Shown: positions 1-8,705 of the stretch, piece by piece
How the letters are laid out: each line of letters begins with the position of its first letter
Position numbering within the stretch: position 1 is the first letter of the stretch
NCBI GenBank assembly: GCA_012959435.1
Contig: DUDF01000036.1
Location: 1 to 34,892, forward strand
From: Candidatus Poseidoniales archaeon
GTDB lineage: Archaea > Thermoplasmatota > Poseidoniia > Poseidoniales > Thalassarchaeaceae
DNA length: 34,892 nt
Direction of reading: 5' to 3'
The notes under the pieces: generated by a model
The model's database searches: none
Told to the model about the DNA's origin: nothing
What the model saw: only the letters and a program-made list of their open reading frames with translations
Made by a program: the position numbers and the translations under genes

Positions 1-2
1 AT

Positions 3-956
3 GCGGTAGAGCCGTTCTATCTCGCAGGTGTGGTGATTCGAATCACTCTGCCGGAAGTGGTTGACTCGCAGAGTGGATTCTCTCACTATTCGTGGAAGTT
101 TGACAGTGGAACATGGGCTAATTTGACGATATTGGATATGAACCTCGATGCGCTCTCCGACGGTGAGTACAGATTGTCGATTCAAGCTCATGACCAAGTC
201 GGCAATCCAAGCGATATCCAATATATCCTCATCAACGTGGATGGGACTTCGCCTGGAATGCCATCGGTGGAATGTCCTTCGGATTGGATTAACCGAGTTG
301 ATATCTTCTGCACTGTGGCAGCCGGAACTGATGACAGATCTGGCATATCTCACCTGGAGTACACTATTGAGGGTGGAGATTGGCAAGCAGCCACCCTTGA
401 CCAAGATGTCGTATATCTGAATCTGGCGGACGGCGTCACCACCATCTCCTTCAGGTGGCTGGACAATGCCGGGCATACAAGTGAAGCTGTCTCTGCGGAT
501 ATTCGGATAGACACAGTGGTTCCAGTGATCACAGTGATTCAGACCGGGGTGATGGATGAATACCAGAATGATCTATCCCGCAGTCAACTGAGGGCCGAGG
601 TATTGGTCAATACCAGTGATACAGGCTCAGGTGTGTTCGAGACACACTATTCTGTTGACGGCGGTTCATCTTGGTTGAACTATCCAGCGAATGGAAGAGT
701 CTCACCCCCTTCCATTGATTCAAGGTCTGGAGTCGAGTGTCAATTCAGAGTTCGTGATCAAGCAGGGAACGAGGCAATCCAAATCATTACTCTTGATTTC
801 ACTCCCGGCCCGAAGGACCAGAGTGCAAGCGAAGGTGGGATTCTTGCAGTCGGACCAATTCTGATATTCAGCGTAGGTGGATTGATTCTCATCTTGTTCA
901 CCTTCGTTATGGTTCGATTGAAGAATAGTAAAGGTGGACAGCGAAAATCAGATTGA
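3..956 (+). CDS. Cell-surface Ig-like repeat protein, C-terminal fragment
   Basis: The frame is open to the left edge of the window, so this is the 3' end of a longer gene; a GTG at 30 is an internal codon that could be mistaken for a start. About 317 residues are visible. They form three similar beta-rich units, each with a Y-x-x-D/E-G/S-G-x-W pattern (WKFDSGTW, YTIEGGDW, YSVDGGSSW) and a D-x-x-G-N type end, as in Ig-like or fibronectin-like domains of archaeal surface proteins. A hydrophobic helix of about 23 residues (ILAVGPILIFSVGGLILILF) lies about 40 residues from the end and is followed by a basic tail (RLKNSKGGQRKSD), so the protein is probably anchored with its repeats outside the cell. 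It converges on the nuo operon, with 169 bases between them in which I see no further gene. Family-level function is unknown. Confidence 0.75.
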   Translation, partial: AVEPFYLAGVVIRITLPEVVDSQSGFSHYSWKFDSGTWANLTILDMNLDALSDGEYRLSIQAHDQVGNPSDIQYILINVDGTSPGMPSVECPSDWINRVDIFCTVAAGTDDRSGISHLEYTIEGGDWQAATLDQDVVYLNLADGVTTISFRWLDNAGHTSEAVSADIRIDTVVPVITVIQTGVMDEYQNDLSRSQLRAEVLVNTSDTGSGVFETHYSVDGGSSWLNYPANGRVSPPSIDSRSGVECQFRVRDQAGNEAIQIITLDFTPGPKDQSASEGGILAVGPILIFSVGGLILILFTFVMVRLKNSKGGQRKSD

Positions 957-1125
957 GTCAATACTTCACTCAGATTGAGACGATTGAATACGTTTCTTCG
1001 ATTCAAGCAATCAGATTCGGTGAGTTCGGGTCCATCACACATCGCCCGATTACTGAATTAATGGGTTAGCAGTGGGTCTTTTCATTGCCTACCCGGTGCT
1101 CAGCAAATTTCTCAGAAACTTTTCT

Positions 1126-2901
1126 TCAAGCAAAGAAAGCAATAGCAGCATTATTCACAAGCCCCATCAAGTGGTCAGCTAGTGGCCCTATTCCAAACGC
1201 CAATGTACCAACCAAACAGAGCATGATAGTAATTCTCAAGAAAGGCGCATAGACCATTCTCTTGCGAGTCGGTGGTTCTTCAAAGAACATCACCCATCCC
1301 ACACGGAGATAATAGTACAGTGAAAGCGCACTGTTTAGGAACACCAACAGGCCGAGGTAAACCACCCAGTGTAGCGATTGTAGTGTTGCCAAAATCCCAT
1401 CATCAAAAGTCATTGAGGTGTGAATAGTAGCATCCACAATACCGCTTACAAGTAGTAACTTTGAGAGGAAACCTGCTAGCGGAGGAACTCCTGCTAAAGC
1501 CAACATGAAGACGAAAAGTGCAGTCGCCAAAAGTGGTTCTCGCTTGGCTAGACCATACAAATCCTCCAACTTGCTACCTCTTCCTTCACTTTCTAACATA
1601 GAGAGGACTAGGAACGACCCTAACTTGAACAACACCAATACCGTGAGGTGGAACAACATCGCTGCCACGATGAGTTCTGAAATCACGTGGTCGCCTGCTC
1701 TTGCTTGGTTGAGTCCAAGTGCTGCAACTGCCGCCAACAAGTAGCCAGCATGGGCAACTGATGAATAGGCCAGCATTCTCTTTGGATTGTTGCTTGAAAG
1801 CGCTCCTAGATTACCCCAAGTCATGGTGATGGCTGCTAGCAGACCAACGATTGGAACCCAGAATGCCTCCCCGCTTTCAGGCATGGTGATTGTTACTAAC
1901 ACGCGTAATAGAACAACGAATCCCATTGCTTTTGATCCGGTTGCCAAAACTCCAGCGACTGGGCTAGCAGCACCAGTATACGCATCTGGAGTTGCAAGGT
2001 GGAATGGTGCTGCACTAACTTTGAAACCTATTGTCACCATCAAAAATGCGATCCCTGTCAATGCCATTGGGTCAATAGCATCCATTGCTTGCCAACTTGC
2101 TGCCAAGTCAGCCATCTGCAAATTACCATTCCACAAATATAGCAAGGAAATCCCGTATAATCCAACTGCTGACGCAACCGAGCCAAGAATGAAGTATTTC
2201 ATGCCCGCTTCAGGGGCTTCTTCATTCTCTTTCATGAAAGCAATAAGAACGTATGATGAAAGGCTAGCTAATTCCAATCCAATGAATAGCACAAAAACAT
2301 CGCTTGCTAATGCAACCACAGACATCCCAAGTGCTACCATAAGTAGTAACAAGTGGAAGTCAACTTGACGTCGGTTGTCCAATAATTTCTGAATGCGCTC
2401 ATCCTCTCTTCTACCCGCCAACACCTGAGCGTGAATCATGAATCGAGGTGTAGCCGGCATGCGACTCCACATTGCTATTGCACAAAGCATCAAAGAGCCA
2501 TAGAATACTATCTCAAGTAGCCGACTGAATCCATCAATCTGGAATATGCTTGGGTCAACCATTCCAGCACAAGAGGCAAATGCTTCTCCAGCAGTGGAAA
2601 TACACCAAACATTCGAACCCGATATTGGTGTTTCCATTTGACTCCAAAGCGCTAACGATGTTGAAAACAATAATGTAAAAACGCTGATAGTTCCAGGAAT
2701 CCTTGGACTTGAAGTGAAGGTGAACCTATCCCCACCTAGTAAGTAAGGAATTCGAATATTAGTATTTGGAATTGGTACTCTGAAAGTGCCTTTACCTAAG
2801 TTAGGAACTAGAATCATCAATACAATCCCCACAATCAATGTGAACTCTGGCAACAATGCAGATGCAGTTTGCGGGTCTGAGAAAAGCGCCACCGTACTCA
2901 T
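1126..2901 (-). CDS. nuoN: NADH-quinone oxidoreductase-like complex I subunit N
   Basis: This is an antiporter-like membrane subunit of complex I, part of the proton-pumping arm. The key charged residues of the family are visible: Glu210 in GLELASLSSYVL, Lys294 in FKVSAAPFH, Lys324, Lys426 and Lys481 in PPLAGFLSKLL. At 591 residues it is about 100 longer than E. coli NuoN (485). The extra length is in the N-terminal third, where loops around residues 36-70 and 90-120 contain three cysteines (100, 111 and, in the next helix, 140). The ATG start has a GAGGTG site 5 bases upstream and overlaps the stop of nuoM by 4 bases (ATGA), so the two are translationally coupled. It is the last gene of the nuo operon. 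Confidence 0.95.
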   Translation of the reverse strand: MSTVALFSDPQTASALLPEFTLIVGIVLMILVPNLGKGTFRVPIPNTNIRIPYLLGGDRFTFTSSPRIPGTISVFTLLFSTSLALWSQMETPISGSNVWCISTAGEAFASCAGMVDPSIFQIDGFSRLLEIVFYGSLMLCAIAMWSRMPATPRFMIHAQVLAGRREDERIQKLLDNRRQVDFHLLLLMVALGMSVVALASDVFVLFIGLELASLSSYVLIAFMKENEEAPEAGMKYFILGSVASAVGLYGISLLYLWNGNLQMADLAASWQAMDAIDPMALTGIAFLMVTIGFKVSAAPFHLATPDAYTGAASPVAGVLATGSKAMGFVVLLRVLVTITMPESGEAFWVPIVGLLAAITMTWGNLGALSSNNPKRMLAYSSVAHAGYLLAAVAALGLNQARAGDHVISELIVAAMLFHLTVLVLFKLGSFLVLSMLESEGRGSKLEDLYGLAKREPLLATALFVFMLALAGVPPLAGFLSKLLLVSGIVDATIHTSMTFDDGILATLQSLHWVVYLGLLVFLNSALSLYYYLRVGWVMFFEEPPTRKRMVYAPFLRITIMLCLVGTLAFGIGPLADHLMGLVNNAAIAFFA

Positions 2902-4544
2902 GGTTTCACCTCATTCAAAACATCAAGAAGAACTTCTGCAACAAATTCACCAGAATATGCTGACATCATGTCAAAGAAGATGAATGGCAGGATACCAAGT
3001 AACACTGCAAAACCCGCAAGCACAATCATTCCAGCATTCTCATGCCAGGTGATATCCACTGGATCTTCACCTTGTAGAGATTCAGGCAGTTCTCCTTCAT
3101 CTCCACCTTCGAAGATTGTTCTCTGCATGCTCCACAGATAGTAAGCAGCAGTGATAATTAGAGTCAATGCTGGAAGAATTACCAACCAACCGAATGTCAT
3201 CCAGAATGCAATCATTATAGCAATTTCAGCCACGAAACCAGCCATTAATGGCAAACCTAGACTTGCCATCCAAGCGGTCATCATATGCCCACCCAACCAA
3301 GGTGAATGCTTGGCTATACCTCGCATTGAACCAATTTCTAAGGTGTGGTAATGATGTTTGAAAGCACCACAAACAGCGAACAGATGTGGGGAAATAATTC
3401 CGTGCGCTAGCATCATGAAAATTGCCCCCGCAATTCCTAACGGCTGCATAGTGGCAATACCAAGGAAAATCAACCCCATATGTGAAACCGAAGAATAGGC
3501 AACCATTCGTTTGAGATTGGTCTGACCTAGGCACACTAGTGCCCCATAGACTAGGCTTACCATTCCAAGAATAACGATTAGCCATTGGAAGTAAACCATT
3601 GCACCGGGAAGTAATTCTACGGCTATTCGAATAAATCCGTAAGCACCCATCTTTAGCATAACACCAGCCAGTAGCATTGAGCCAGCAGTTGGTGCTTGTA
3701 CGTGGGCATCTGGTAACCAAGTATGGAACGGCACACTCGGCATTTTTGCAGCAAAACCAACCAGTAGTAGCAAAAATACGGTTTTTTGCATACCAACCCC
3801 ACCTAAGAAAGAGGAGCCTAACTGATTGGAGGAGGCGGCCATCAAAGTCACATCAAAGGCCCGACCAGTGAAATTACCATCCCATACAGGAACTCGGTTG
3901 AAGTAATACATAACCAATATTCCAAGCAACATTAGCACACTTGCAGTGAATGTGTAGATGAAAAATTTCTGAGCCGCGTATTTGCGGTCGTCGCCTCCCC
4001 ACAACAATATGAGGAAGAACATTGGAATCAAGCTTAATTCCCAAAATGTGTAGAACACAAATAAGTCAAGTGAGACAAACACACCAATGAGTGCTCCTTC
4101 CATCAATAGAATGAGGCTGTGAAACTGAGCACCTTTCTTGGCATCCCATTCAACCAACATTGCAACTGGAATTAGTAGTGTGGTCAACCAAACCATTGGG
4201 AATGATAGTCCATCCACACCCACGTGCCATGAAACTCCAAATCCGTCAACTAGGGAACAACCACCCGCTTCAAGTGCGATGTCTGCATTAACGCAGTTAT
4301 CGTAAACATAATTGTTTAATCCAATTGAAGTCCAAGAAATCCCACTATAAGATTCTAAGAACATCAAAGTTGAAAGTGATAACAATAGCAAAGAGAAAGC
4401 AAAGATGAGAATGCGAATGTATTGAGAAATTTCTTCACGCTTTGATGGCGGGCTTGCCCATGCTAGGAACATGAATACAAATCCCGCTACTATCGGCCCA
4501 AGAGTCAGCAGTGTCAACGGGTTACCAAACATCATCAAATCCAT
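2898..4544 (-). CDS. nuoM: NADH-quinone oxidoreductase-like complex I subunit M
   Basis: Second antiporter-like subunit of the membrane arm, 548 residues against about 510 in E. coli. Essential residues of the family are present: Glu169 in FWELSLIPM, Lys267 in FAAKMPSVPFHTWLPDAH, Lys298 in VMLKMG and Glu440 near the end of the core in GFVAEIAI. The segment NLKRMVAYSSVSHMG (about 343-357) is typical. There are about 14 hydrophobic helices. The start ATG directly follows the nuoL stop (TGAATG), and the ribosome binding site GGGGTG lies inside the end of nuoL. The stop overlaps nuoN. A loop at residues 80-100 with two cysteines (84, 96) lies outside the conserved core. Confidence 0.96.
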   Translation of the reverse strand: MDLMMFGNPLTLLTLGPIVAGFVFMFLAWASPPSKREEISQYIRILIFAFSLLLLSLSTLMFLESYSGISWTSIGLNNYVYDNCVNADIALEAGGCSLVDGFGVSWHVGVDGLSFPMVWLTTLLIPVAMLVEWDAKKGAQFHSLILLMEGALIGVFVSLDLFVFYTFWELSLIPMFFLILLWGGDDRKYAAQKFFIYTFTASVLMLLGILVMYYFNRVPVWDGNFTGRAFDVTLMAASSNQLGSSFLGGVGMQKTVFLLLLVGFAAKMPSVPFHTWLPDAHVQAPTAGSMLLAGVMLKMGAYGFIRIAVELLPGAMVYFQWLIVILGMVSLVYGALVCLGQTNLKRMVAYSSVSHMGLIFLGIATMQPLGIAGAIFMMLAHGIISPHLFAVCGAFKHHYHTLEIGSMRGIAKHSPWLGGHMMTAWMASLGLPLMAGFVAEIAIMIAFWMTFGWLVILPALTLIITAAYYLWSMQRTIFEGGDEGELPESLQGEDPVDITWHENAGMIVLAGFAVLLGILPFIFFDMMSAYSGEFVAEVLLDVLNEVKP

Positions 4545-6878
4545 TCAAATCACCCCCCACAGCAATACTAAGATGCTAAACATCCCAATTACAGCAACTA
4601 GAATGTAATCTGATGCACTGCCTGTAGTAACCTTACGAACATCTCTACTTATCTTCTGGCTACCGTATTCAATGCCTTTGATTGCACCATCAATGACATG
4701 AGTATCAAACCAGGTGAAAGCCTGAGAAATAGGAATGACTGTCTTTGATATCGCCCACTCATATATTTCATCGAAGTAAAGGCGGCGGTGCAGTGCATCT
4801 GCTAAACCAGAGTTTGCTAATTCATCGACATTAGTGCGGCCGAACTTTGCTGAAAGTAGCGGGATCCAAGAAATTAGTTGCGGTGCTTTATCACCATCCT
4901 TCAATTTACCACCATGAATACGCATCGCCATTGCTGGCCCAATAATTAGTGAGATTGTTATGGTAATCCAAGTCACCATGAACAGGAATGCTTCAGTTGG
5001 TAAGAAAGCGTGAACAAGTGTTTCAAGAATTGCCAAAACGATTCCATGCTCGTGAATAAGAGTACCCATTGCTTCTGCTTCACCGAGCCAATTCGTTGCA
5101 CCGAGAACTGCTAAAGTGAAGCCTCCGAGAAGTGAAATAACGCTCAAGGTCACCAATGGAGTTGGGATCCAAGGAGTCTGTTCCTCAACATGGTCAGCAA
5201 ATTCTGTCTTTGGCTTACCAGCGAAAGTCATCAGCCACATTCGTGTCATGTAAAATCCAGTCATTCCAGCAGTTAGTAGAATCAAAAATGCTGGAACCAG
5301 TAATTCGGTTCCACCGTGTAATGCGGCAGCATTCCAGGTTTCAGCAACAATACCTTCCTTTGACCAGAAACCACCAATCAACGGTAGGCCAATAATAGAC
5401 GCTGAACCAATCGCCATTGCTGTGGCTGTAATCGGCATTTTCCCAGCCAAACCACCCATGTTTCGCATATCTTGTGGGTCAAAGTCGTCGTGGTCTCCAT
5501 CATCCCCATGCGCCAAATGATGGTGTGCGTGGTGCATCTCGTGAATCACCGAACCAGATGACATGAACAGCATTCCCTTCGCCATTGCGTGGTTAAATAG
5601 GTGGAACATTGAAGCGCCAAAAGCAATCACTGCGGCGTGGTGCTCGCCGTGGTTGTAAAACCAGAGTGCAACACCAAGTCCAGTGAAAATATACGCTAAT
5701 TGACTCATAGTTGAGTATGCTAATACCTTCTTGATATCAGTTTGAACAAACGCTATCAATGCAGCCATAAAGGCCGTAATCCCGCCAATCCAAGCGATTA
5801 AGACAGCCACATCAGACAACCCTTCAACTCCATGGCCATGGGCAGTGACATCAAAGAATGGTACAAATCTAGCAACTAGATAGAGACCCGCGTTGACCAT
5901 TGTTGCTGCGTGAATAAGAGCGGATACTGGAGTTGGGCCTTCCATTGCGTCAGGTAGCCACACGTGTAGTGGGAACTGAGCGCTTTTACCGACTGCACCA
6001 ATGAATAGCATGATTAGTGCCCAGCGTAGCATGCTAACATCAACAGAACCACCTATTGATGGATCTGCAAAGATAACTGCAAACTCTAGAGAGCCGTAGA
6101 TATCGTACATGATTAGCAAACCGATGAGAAGGAATATATCTCCAACTCTTGTTGTCAAAAATGCTTTCTTAGCAGCGTAAGCTGCACTTGGCCTCTCATA
6201 GTAGAAACCTATCAGTAGGTATGAGCAAAGCCCCATTATTTCCCAGAAGATAAACAACCAAAGAAAAGAATCTGCTAGGACCATACCTAGCATTCCAGCA
6301 GTGAAAAGTACAAACTCAGCATAGAAACGATGGTTGCGGTCTTTGTTTATAGGGTCGGTATTCATGTATCCAATTGAAAACCAACAAATTAGGAAACAAA
6401 GGAATGATGCAACAAATAGAAGCATAATTGAGACATTGTCAATCCAAATGCCAACACCAATCGAATTGTTAATCTGTATGTGAACCCAATCTCCAGCAGC
6501 ATCTTGGCCAATGGTATCAAAACTGAACCAGTTAAACAATCCCCACTCAAGTGGTTCATGGAAACTCGCACCTTTGGTGAAAAACTCAATGGCTAACCAG
6601 ATTGTCAATGAAAGAGAAATTGCTAGAGTACAGAGAGCAATCATGCCCCCTTCTTTGAATTGGTCTCTCCACCATCCTTCTCCGTTAGATAATTGGCCAA
6701 CAATTGCAATTACTGGGAATACAGCAATTGGCAATAAAGGAATCAAGAAGGCTGAATCAATAGCAGTGTATGCAGTGCCTGTCATGAACTCTCCGAGGAA
6801 TATACGCAAGAATGGGTATAGTAAGAATATCCCAATGATTGGGAGGAAACGCATTTCTGAGGTTTTTGTATCCGACAT
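4545..6878 (-). CDS. nuoL: NADH-quinone oxidoreductase-like complex I subunit L
   Basis: The most distal antiporter-like subunit, with the long lateral helix at its C-terminus. Core motifs: Glu213 in FWEIMGLCSYLLIGF, Lys298 in GAVGKSAQFPLHVWLPDAM, DIKKVLAYSTMSQLAY (about 381-396), and Lys507 in GGFWSKEG. At 777 residues it is about 160 longer than E. coli NuoL (613). Part of the excess is a His/Asp-rich insert at about 449-467 (HH-AHHHLAHGDDGDHDDFD) between the usual GSVIH and the DMRNMGGL segment. The rest is in the N-terminus and the region before the lateral helix. The start has a GGAGGGATT site. It is separated from nuoK by 12 bases. Confidence 0.96.
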   Translation of the reverse strand: MSDTKTSEMRFLPIIGIFLLYPFLRIFLGEFMTGTAYTAIDSAFLIPLLPIAVFPVIAIVGQLSNGEGWWRDQFKEGGMIALCTLAISLSLTIWLAIEFFTKGASFHEPLEWGLFNWFSFDTIGQDAAGDWVHIQINNSIGVGIWIDNVSIMLLFVASFLCFLICWFSIGYMNTDPINKDRNHRFYAEFVLFTAGMLGMVLADSFLWLFIFWEIMGLCSYLLIGFYYERPSAAYAAKKAFLTTRVGDIFLLIGLLIMYDIYGSLEFAVIFADPSIGGSVDVSMLRWALIMLFIGAVGKSAQFPLHVWLPDAMEGPTPVSALIHAATMVNAGLYLVARFVPFFDVTAHGHGVEGLSDVAVLIAWIGGITAFMAALIAFVQTDIKKVLAYSTMSQLAYIFTGLGVALWFYNHGEHHAAVIAFGASMFHLFNHAMAKGMLFMSSGSVIHEMHHAHHHLAHGDDGDHDDFDPQDMRNMGGLAGKMPITATAMAIGSASIIGLPLIGGFWSKEGIVAETWNAAALHGGTELLVPAFLILLTAGMTGFYMTRMWLMTFAGKPKTEFADHVEEQTPWIPTPLVTLSVISLLGGFTLAVLGATNWLGEAEAMGTLIHEHGIVLAILETLVHAFLPTEAFLFMVTWITITISLIIGPAMAMRIHGGKLKDGDKAPQLISWIPLLSAKFGRTNVDELANSGLADALHRRLYFDEIYEWAISKTVIPISQAFTWFDTHVIDGAIKGIEYGSQKISRDVRKVTTGSASDYILVAVIGMFSILVLLWGVI

Positions 6879-6890
6879 TGTAATCCCTCC

Positions 6891-7193
6891 TCAGTGCTTT
6901 AACAGCGTAACCTCATCCAAATCGATGGTCTCCCTAGTTGAGAAAACCGCCAAGAATATCGCTAGTCCAACTGCTACTTCAGCAGCTGCAATTGCAATGG
7001 CAATCCCAGTGTAAACCCATCCGGTTACGTCACCATAGTGCAGAGCACCAGCTACAAAGTTTAGATTGACTGCATTGAGCATTATTTCAACACACATCAG
7101 GACAATGATTCCATGCTTGCTGGTGAACACTCCCATCAACCCAATGCAGAAAAGAATCGCTCCAAGGCTTGCAAGATACATTGGTGGAATCAT
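6891..7193 (-). CDS. nuoK: NADH-quinone oxidoreductase-like complex I subunit K
   Basis: Small three-helix membrane subunit (100 residues, the usual size) homologous to MrpC of Na+/H+ antiporters. The two buried glutamates needed for proton transfer are at positions 36 (MCVEIMLNAVNL) and 72 (AAAEVAVGLAIF), the same numbers as in E. coli NuoK. It forms the E-channel together with NuoJ and NuoA. The ATG has a strong GGAGGGTG site 6 bases upstream and overlaps the stop of the preceding gene by 4 bases. Confidence 0.96.
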   Translation of the reverse strand: MIPPMYLASLGAILFCIGLMGVFTSKHGIIVLMCVEIMLNAVNLNFVAGALHYGDVTGWVYTGIAIAIAAAEVAVGLAIFLAVFSTRETIDLDEVTLLKH

Positions 7194-7459
7194 TGTTCAC
7201 CCTCCTGTTCCCAAAGCAAATTTTCAATTCTCTCATCTCTAACAAGATAAGATGCTCCAATCATAGCCATTGAAAGTAAGATACCTAAGACAATCACGGG
7301 TAGAGCCCAATCGGTCAGCATTGCACGGGCAAACTCGAAGGTCGTAAGACCAACTGTGCTTGAGTTTGCATCCCACATTGAATGATACACAATCATCGGT
7401 AGTAGCAAAGCAAGTATTCCAGCCACCATTAAGCGAGCAATATGGTCAATCAAACGCAT
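7190..7459 (-). CDS. nuoJ2: Complex I subunit J, C-terminal half (split NuoJ)
   Basis: 89 residues with two hydrophobic helices (about 11-28 and 51-70) and a charged C-terminus (RDERIENLLWEQEGEQ). By itself it is hard to recognise. Its position between the three-helix NuoJ-like gene and nuoK, and its two-helix topology, match the second half of NuoJ, which has five helices when intact. A NuoJ/FpoJ split into two adjacent genes is known from haloarchaea and methanogens. Start and stop are coupled: its ATG shares one base with the upstream stop (TAATG), its stop overlaps nuoK (ATGA), and AAGGTG lies 7 bases before the start. Confidence 0.8.
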   Translation of the reverse strand: MRLIDHIARLMVAGILALLLPMIVYHSMWDANSSTVGLTTFEFARAMLTDWALPVIVLGILLSMAMIGASYLVRDERIENLLWEQEGEQ

Positions 7460-7728
7460 TAAGCATCACCTTCCTGAATGGTTCGGCGTGCTAACATAAT
7501 TCCGAAAGCGAACACCAACATCACACTACCAAGATAGACTAATATCTGAATTGCTGCCAGTAATTCAGCACCTGCAAGGATGAAAACACCAGCAATTGCC
7601 ATGAAACAAACGATTAGCCAAAACATTGAGTGAGCAATTCGCTTTGAGTAAATTGTTCCAAGCGCACCAGCGATTGAAAGAAAGGCAAAAATTGCAAATG
7701 CAACGTGTTCAAGTAAATCTGCCATCAT
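7459..7728 (-). CDS. nuoJ1: Complex I subunit J, N-terminal half (split NuoJ)
   Basis: About 89 residues with three hydrophobic helices, corresponding to helices 1-3 of NuoJ. The conserved third helix (AAIQILVYLGSVMLVFAFGIML) matches the NuoJ segment that carries the pi-bulge near the quinone/E-channel region. The longest frame opens with a TTG at 7737 that overlaps the nuoI stop, but the GGAGG site lies only 1 base from that TTG. The ATG at 7728 is 10 bases from the site and is chosen here; a second ATG follows at 7725. Confidence 0.88.
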   Translation of the reverse strand: MMADLLEHVAFAIFAFLSIAGALGTIYSKRIAHSMFWLIVCFMAIAGVFILAGAELLAAIQILVYLGSVMLVFAFGIMLARRTIQEGDA

Positions 7729-7733
7729 CTTAC

Positions 7734-8690
7734 TCAAGCCTCCGCCCTTGCTTTTGCCTTCGCTCGCTTATTCTGTTCCTTTTCAGCGCGCTTCACTAAT
7801 TCTGCATCCACTCTCTCTTGGTGAACAGATGGTAGAACTCTTGTTCTGTCTGCATCATACCACAAATCTTGGCGGGAATATCCTGACATCCCGTCGTATT
7901 CATTGGTCATGAAAAAGGATTCAAACGGACAGGCTTCCATACAAAGTCCACAGAACATACATCGCCCAATGTCAATGCGTCCTGACATGATATCAACTTC
8001 TGCTGGCGCCAAATCAGTCGCTGGAACTTCTTCCATTCCGCCGCCATCCCAGCGTACTGTAGCAGTATCACCAGTGATATCGATAACTGAACCAAAGTCG
8101 TATTCTTGAGGCGCTGCATTATGCTCAAGCATCAAATTATAATCTGAATTATCAGTATCGTTGCGACGAGCAGCCATGCCACCAACTTCTAACTCACTTC
8201 CCATGCCATGCCACTCATCTCCTTCTTTGGTTGTGTCAAGAACATTGACTCGAGTTTCTGATTCCATGTGCAAGCAACTGTTTGGACAGGCTTTCACACA
8301 CGCCTTACAAGCAGTGCAGGTCTCCCAAATTACGCCTATTCTACCATTGTAATTCCCTGGTACGAAAAGCCATGGCTCAAGGTCCTCGAGTCTCTCATAA
8401 GGATACATTACAGTAACTGGGCGCTCAATATATGGCACTAGTGAAGATGTTTCACGGTCTGCAGCATATATCTTCCCAACACTTGGGTGGTTTTCTCCAA
8501 GCCGGGAAGCAGTTCCTGCGTCAATCATCTGCCTCTCTTGCGCGTGATACGCGGGTGAAGTCCCATGAGATGCTAGGAATCTGTGGCTCCCAACATACGG
8601 GATTGTCCTCAATGCAGCCTTCAAAGCCATCCACATTGGCCTAATGACCATGTTGCGGAAGTTGGGTTGTGCGTGTGGGTGAAATGGCAT
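7734..8690 (-). CDS. nuoI: Complex I subunit I, two 4Fe-4S clusters, with a large insert
   Basis: The ferredoxin-like subunit that carries clusters N6a and N6b and passes electrons toward NuoB. Two full 4Fe-4S motifs are visible: Cys125-x2-Cys128-x2-Cys131-x3-Cys135-Pro and Cys244-x2-Cys247-x2-Cys250-x3-Cys254-Pro. In ordinary NuoI (E. coli: Cys70 to Cys99) the motifs are about 29 residues apart; here the distance is 109, so about 80 residues are inserted (roughly 150-235). The insert ends in a short beta-rich stretch (DITGDTATVRWDGGGMEEV) that looks like a small barrel domain. There is also a long N-terminus (about 100 residues before a core that normally starts almost at once) and a basic, Ala-rich tail after 295. 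The start is preceded by GGAGGT. Confidence 0.94.
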   Translation of the reverse strand: MPFHPHAQPNFRNMVIRPMWMALKAALRTIPYVGSHRFLASHGTSPAYHAQERQMIDAGTASRLGENHPSVGKIYAADRETSSLVPYIERPVTVMYPYERLEDLEPWLFVPGNYNGRIGVIWETCTACKACVKACPNSCLHMESETRVNVLDTTKEGDEWHGMGSELEVGGMAARRNDTDNSDYNLMLEHNAAPQEYDFGSVIDITGDTATVRWDGGGMEEVPATDLAPAEVDIMSGRIDIGRCMFCGLCMEACPFESFFMTNEYDGMSGYSRQDLWYDADRTRVLPSVHQERVDAELVKRAEKEQNKRAKAKARAEA

Positions 8691-8705
8691 ACTTACGACC
8701 TCCTA

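Noticed and set aside
1787-2368. 193-codon open frame on the plus strand
   Set aside because: It is antisense to nuoN, whose conserved motifs are unmistakable on the other strand; the translation has no sensible pattern and no ribosome binding site.
3226-3720. 164-codon frame on the minus strand
   Set aside because: It is a shifted frame within nuoM; Trp/Cys/Arg-rich translation without family features.
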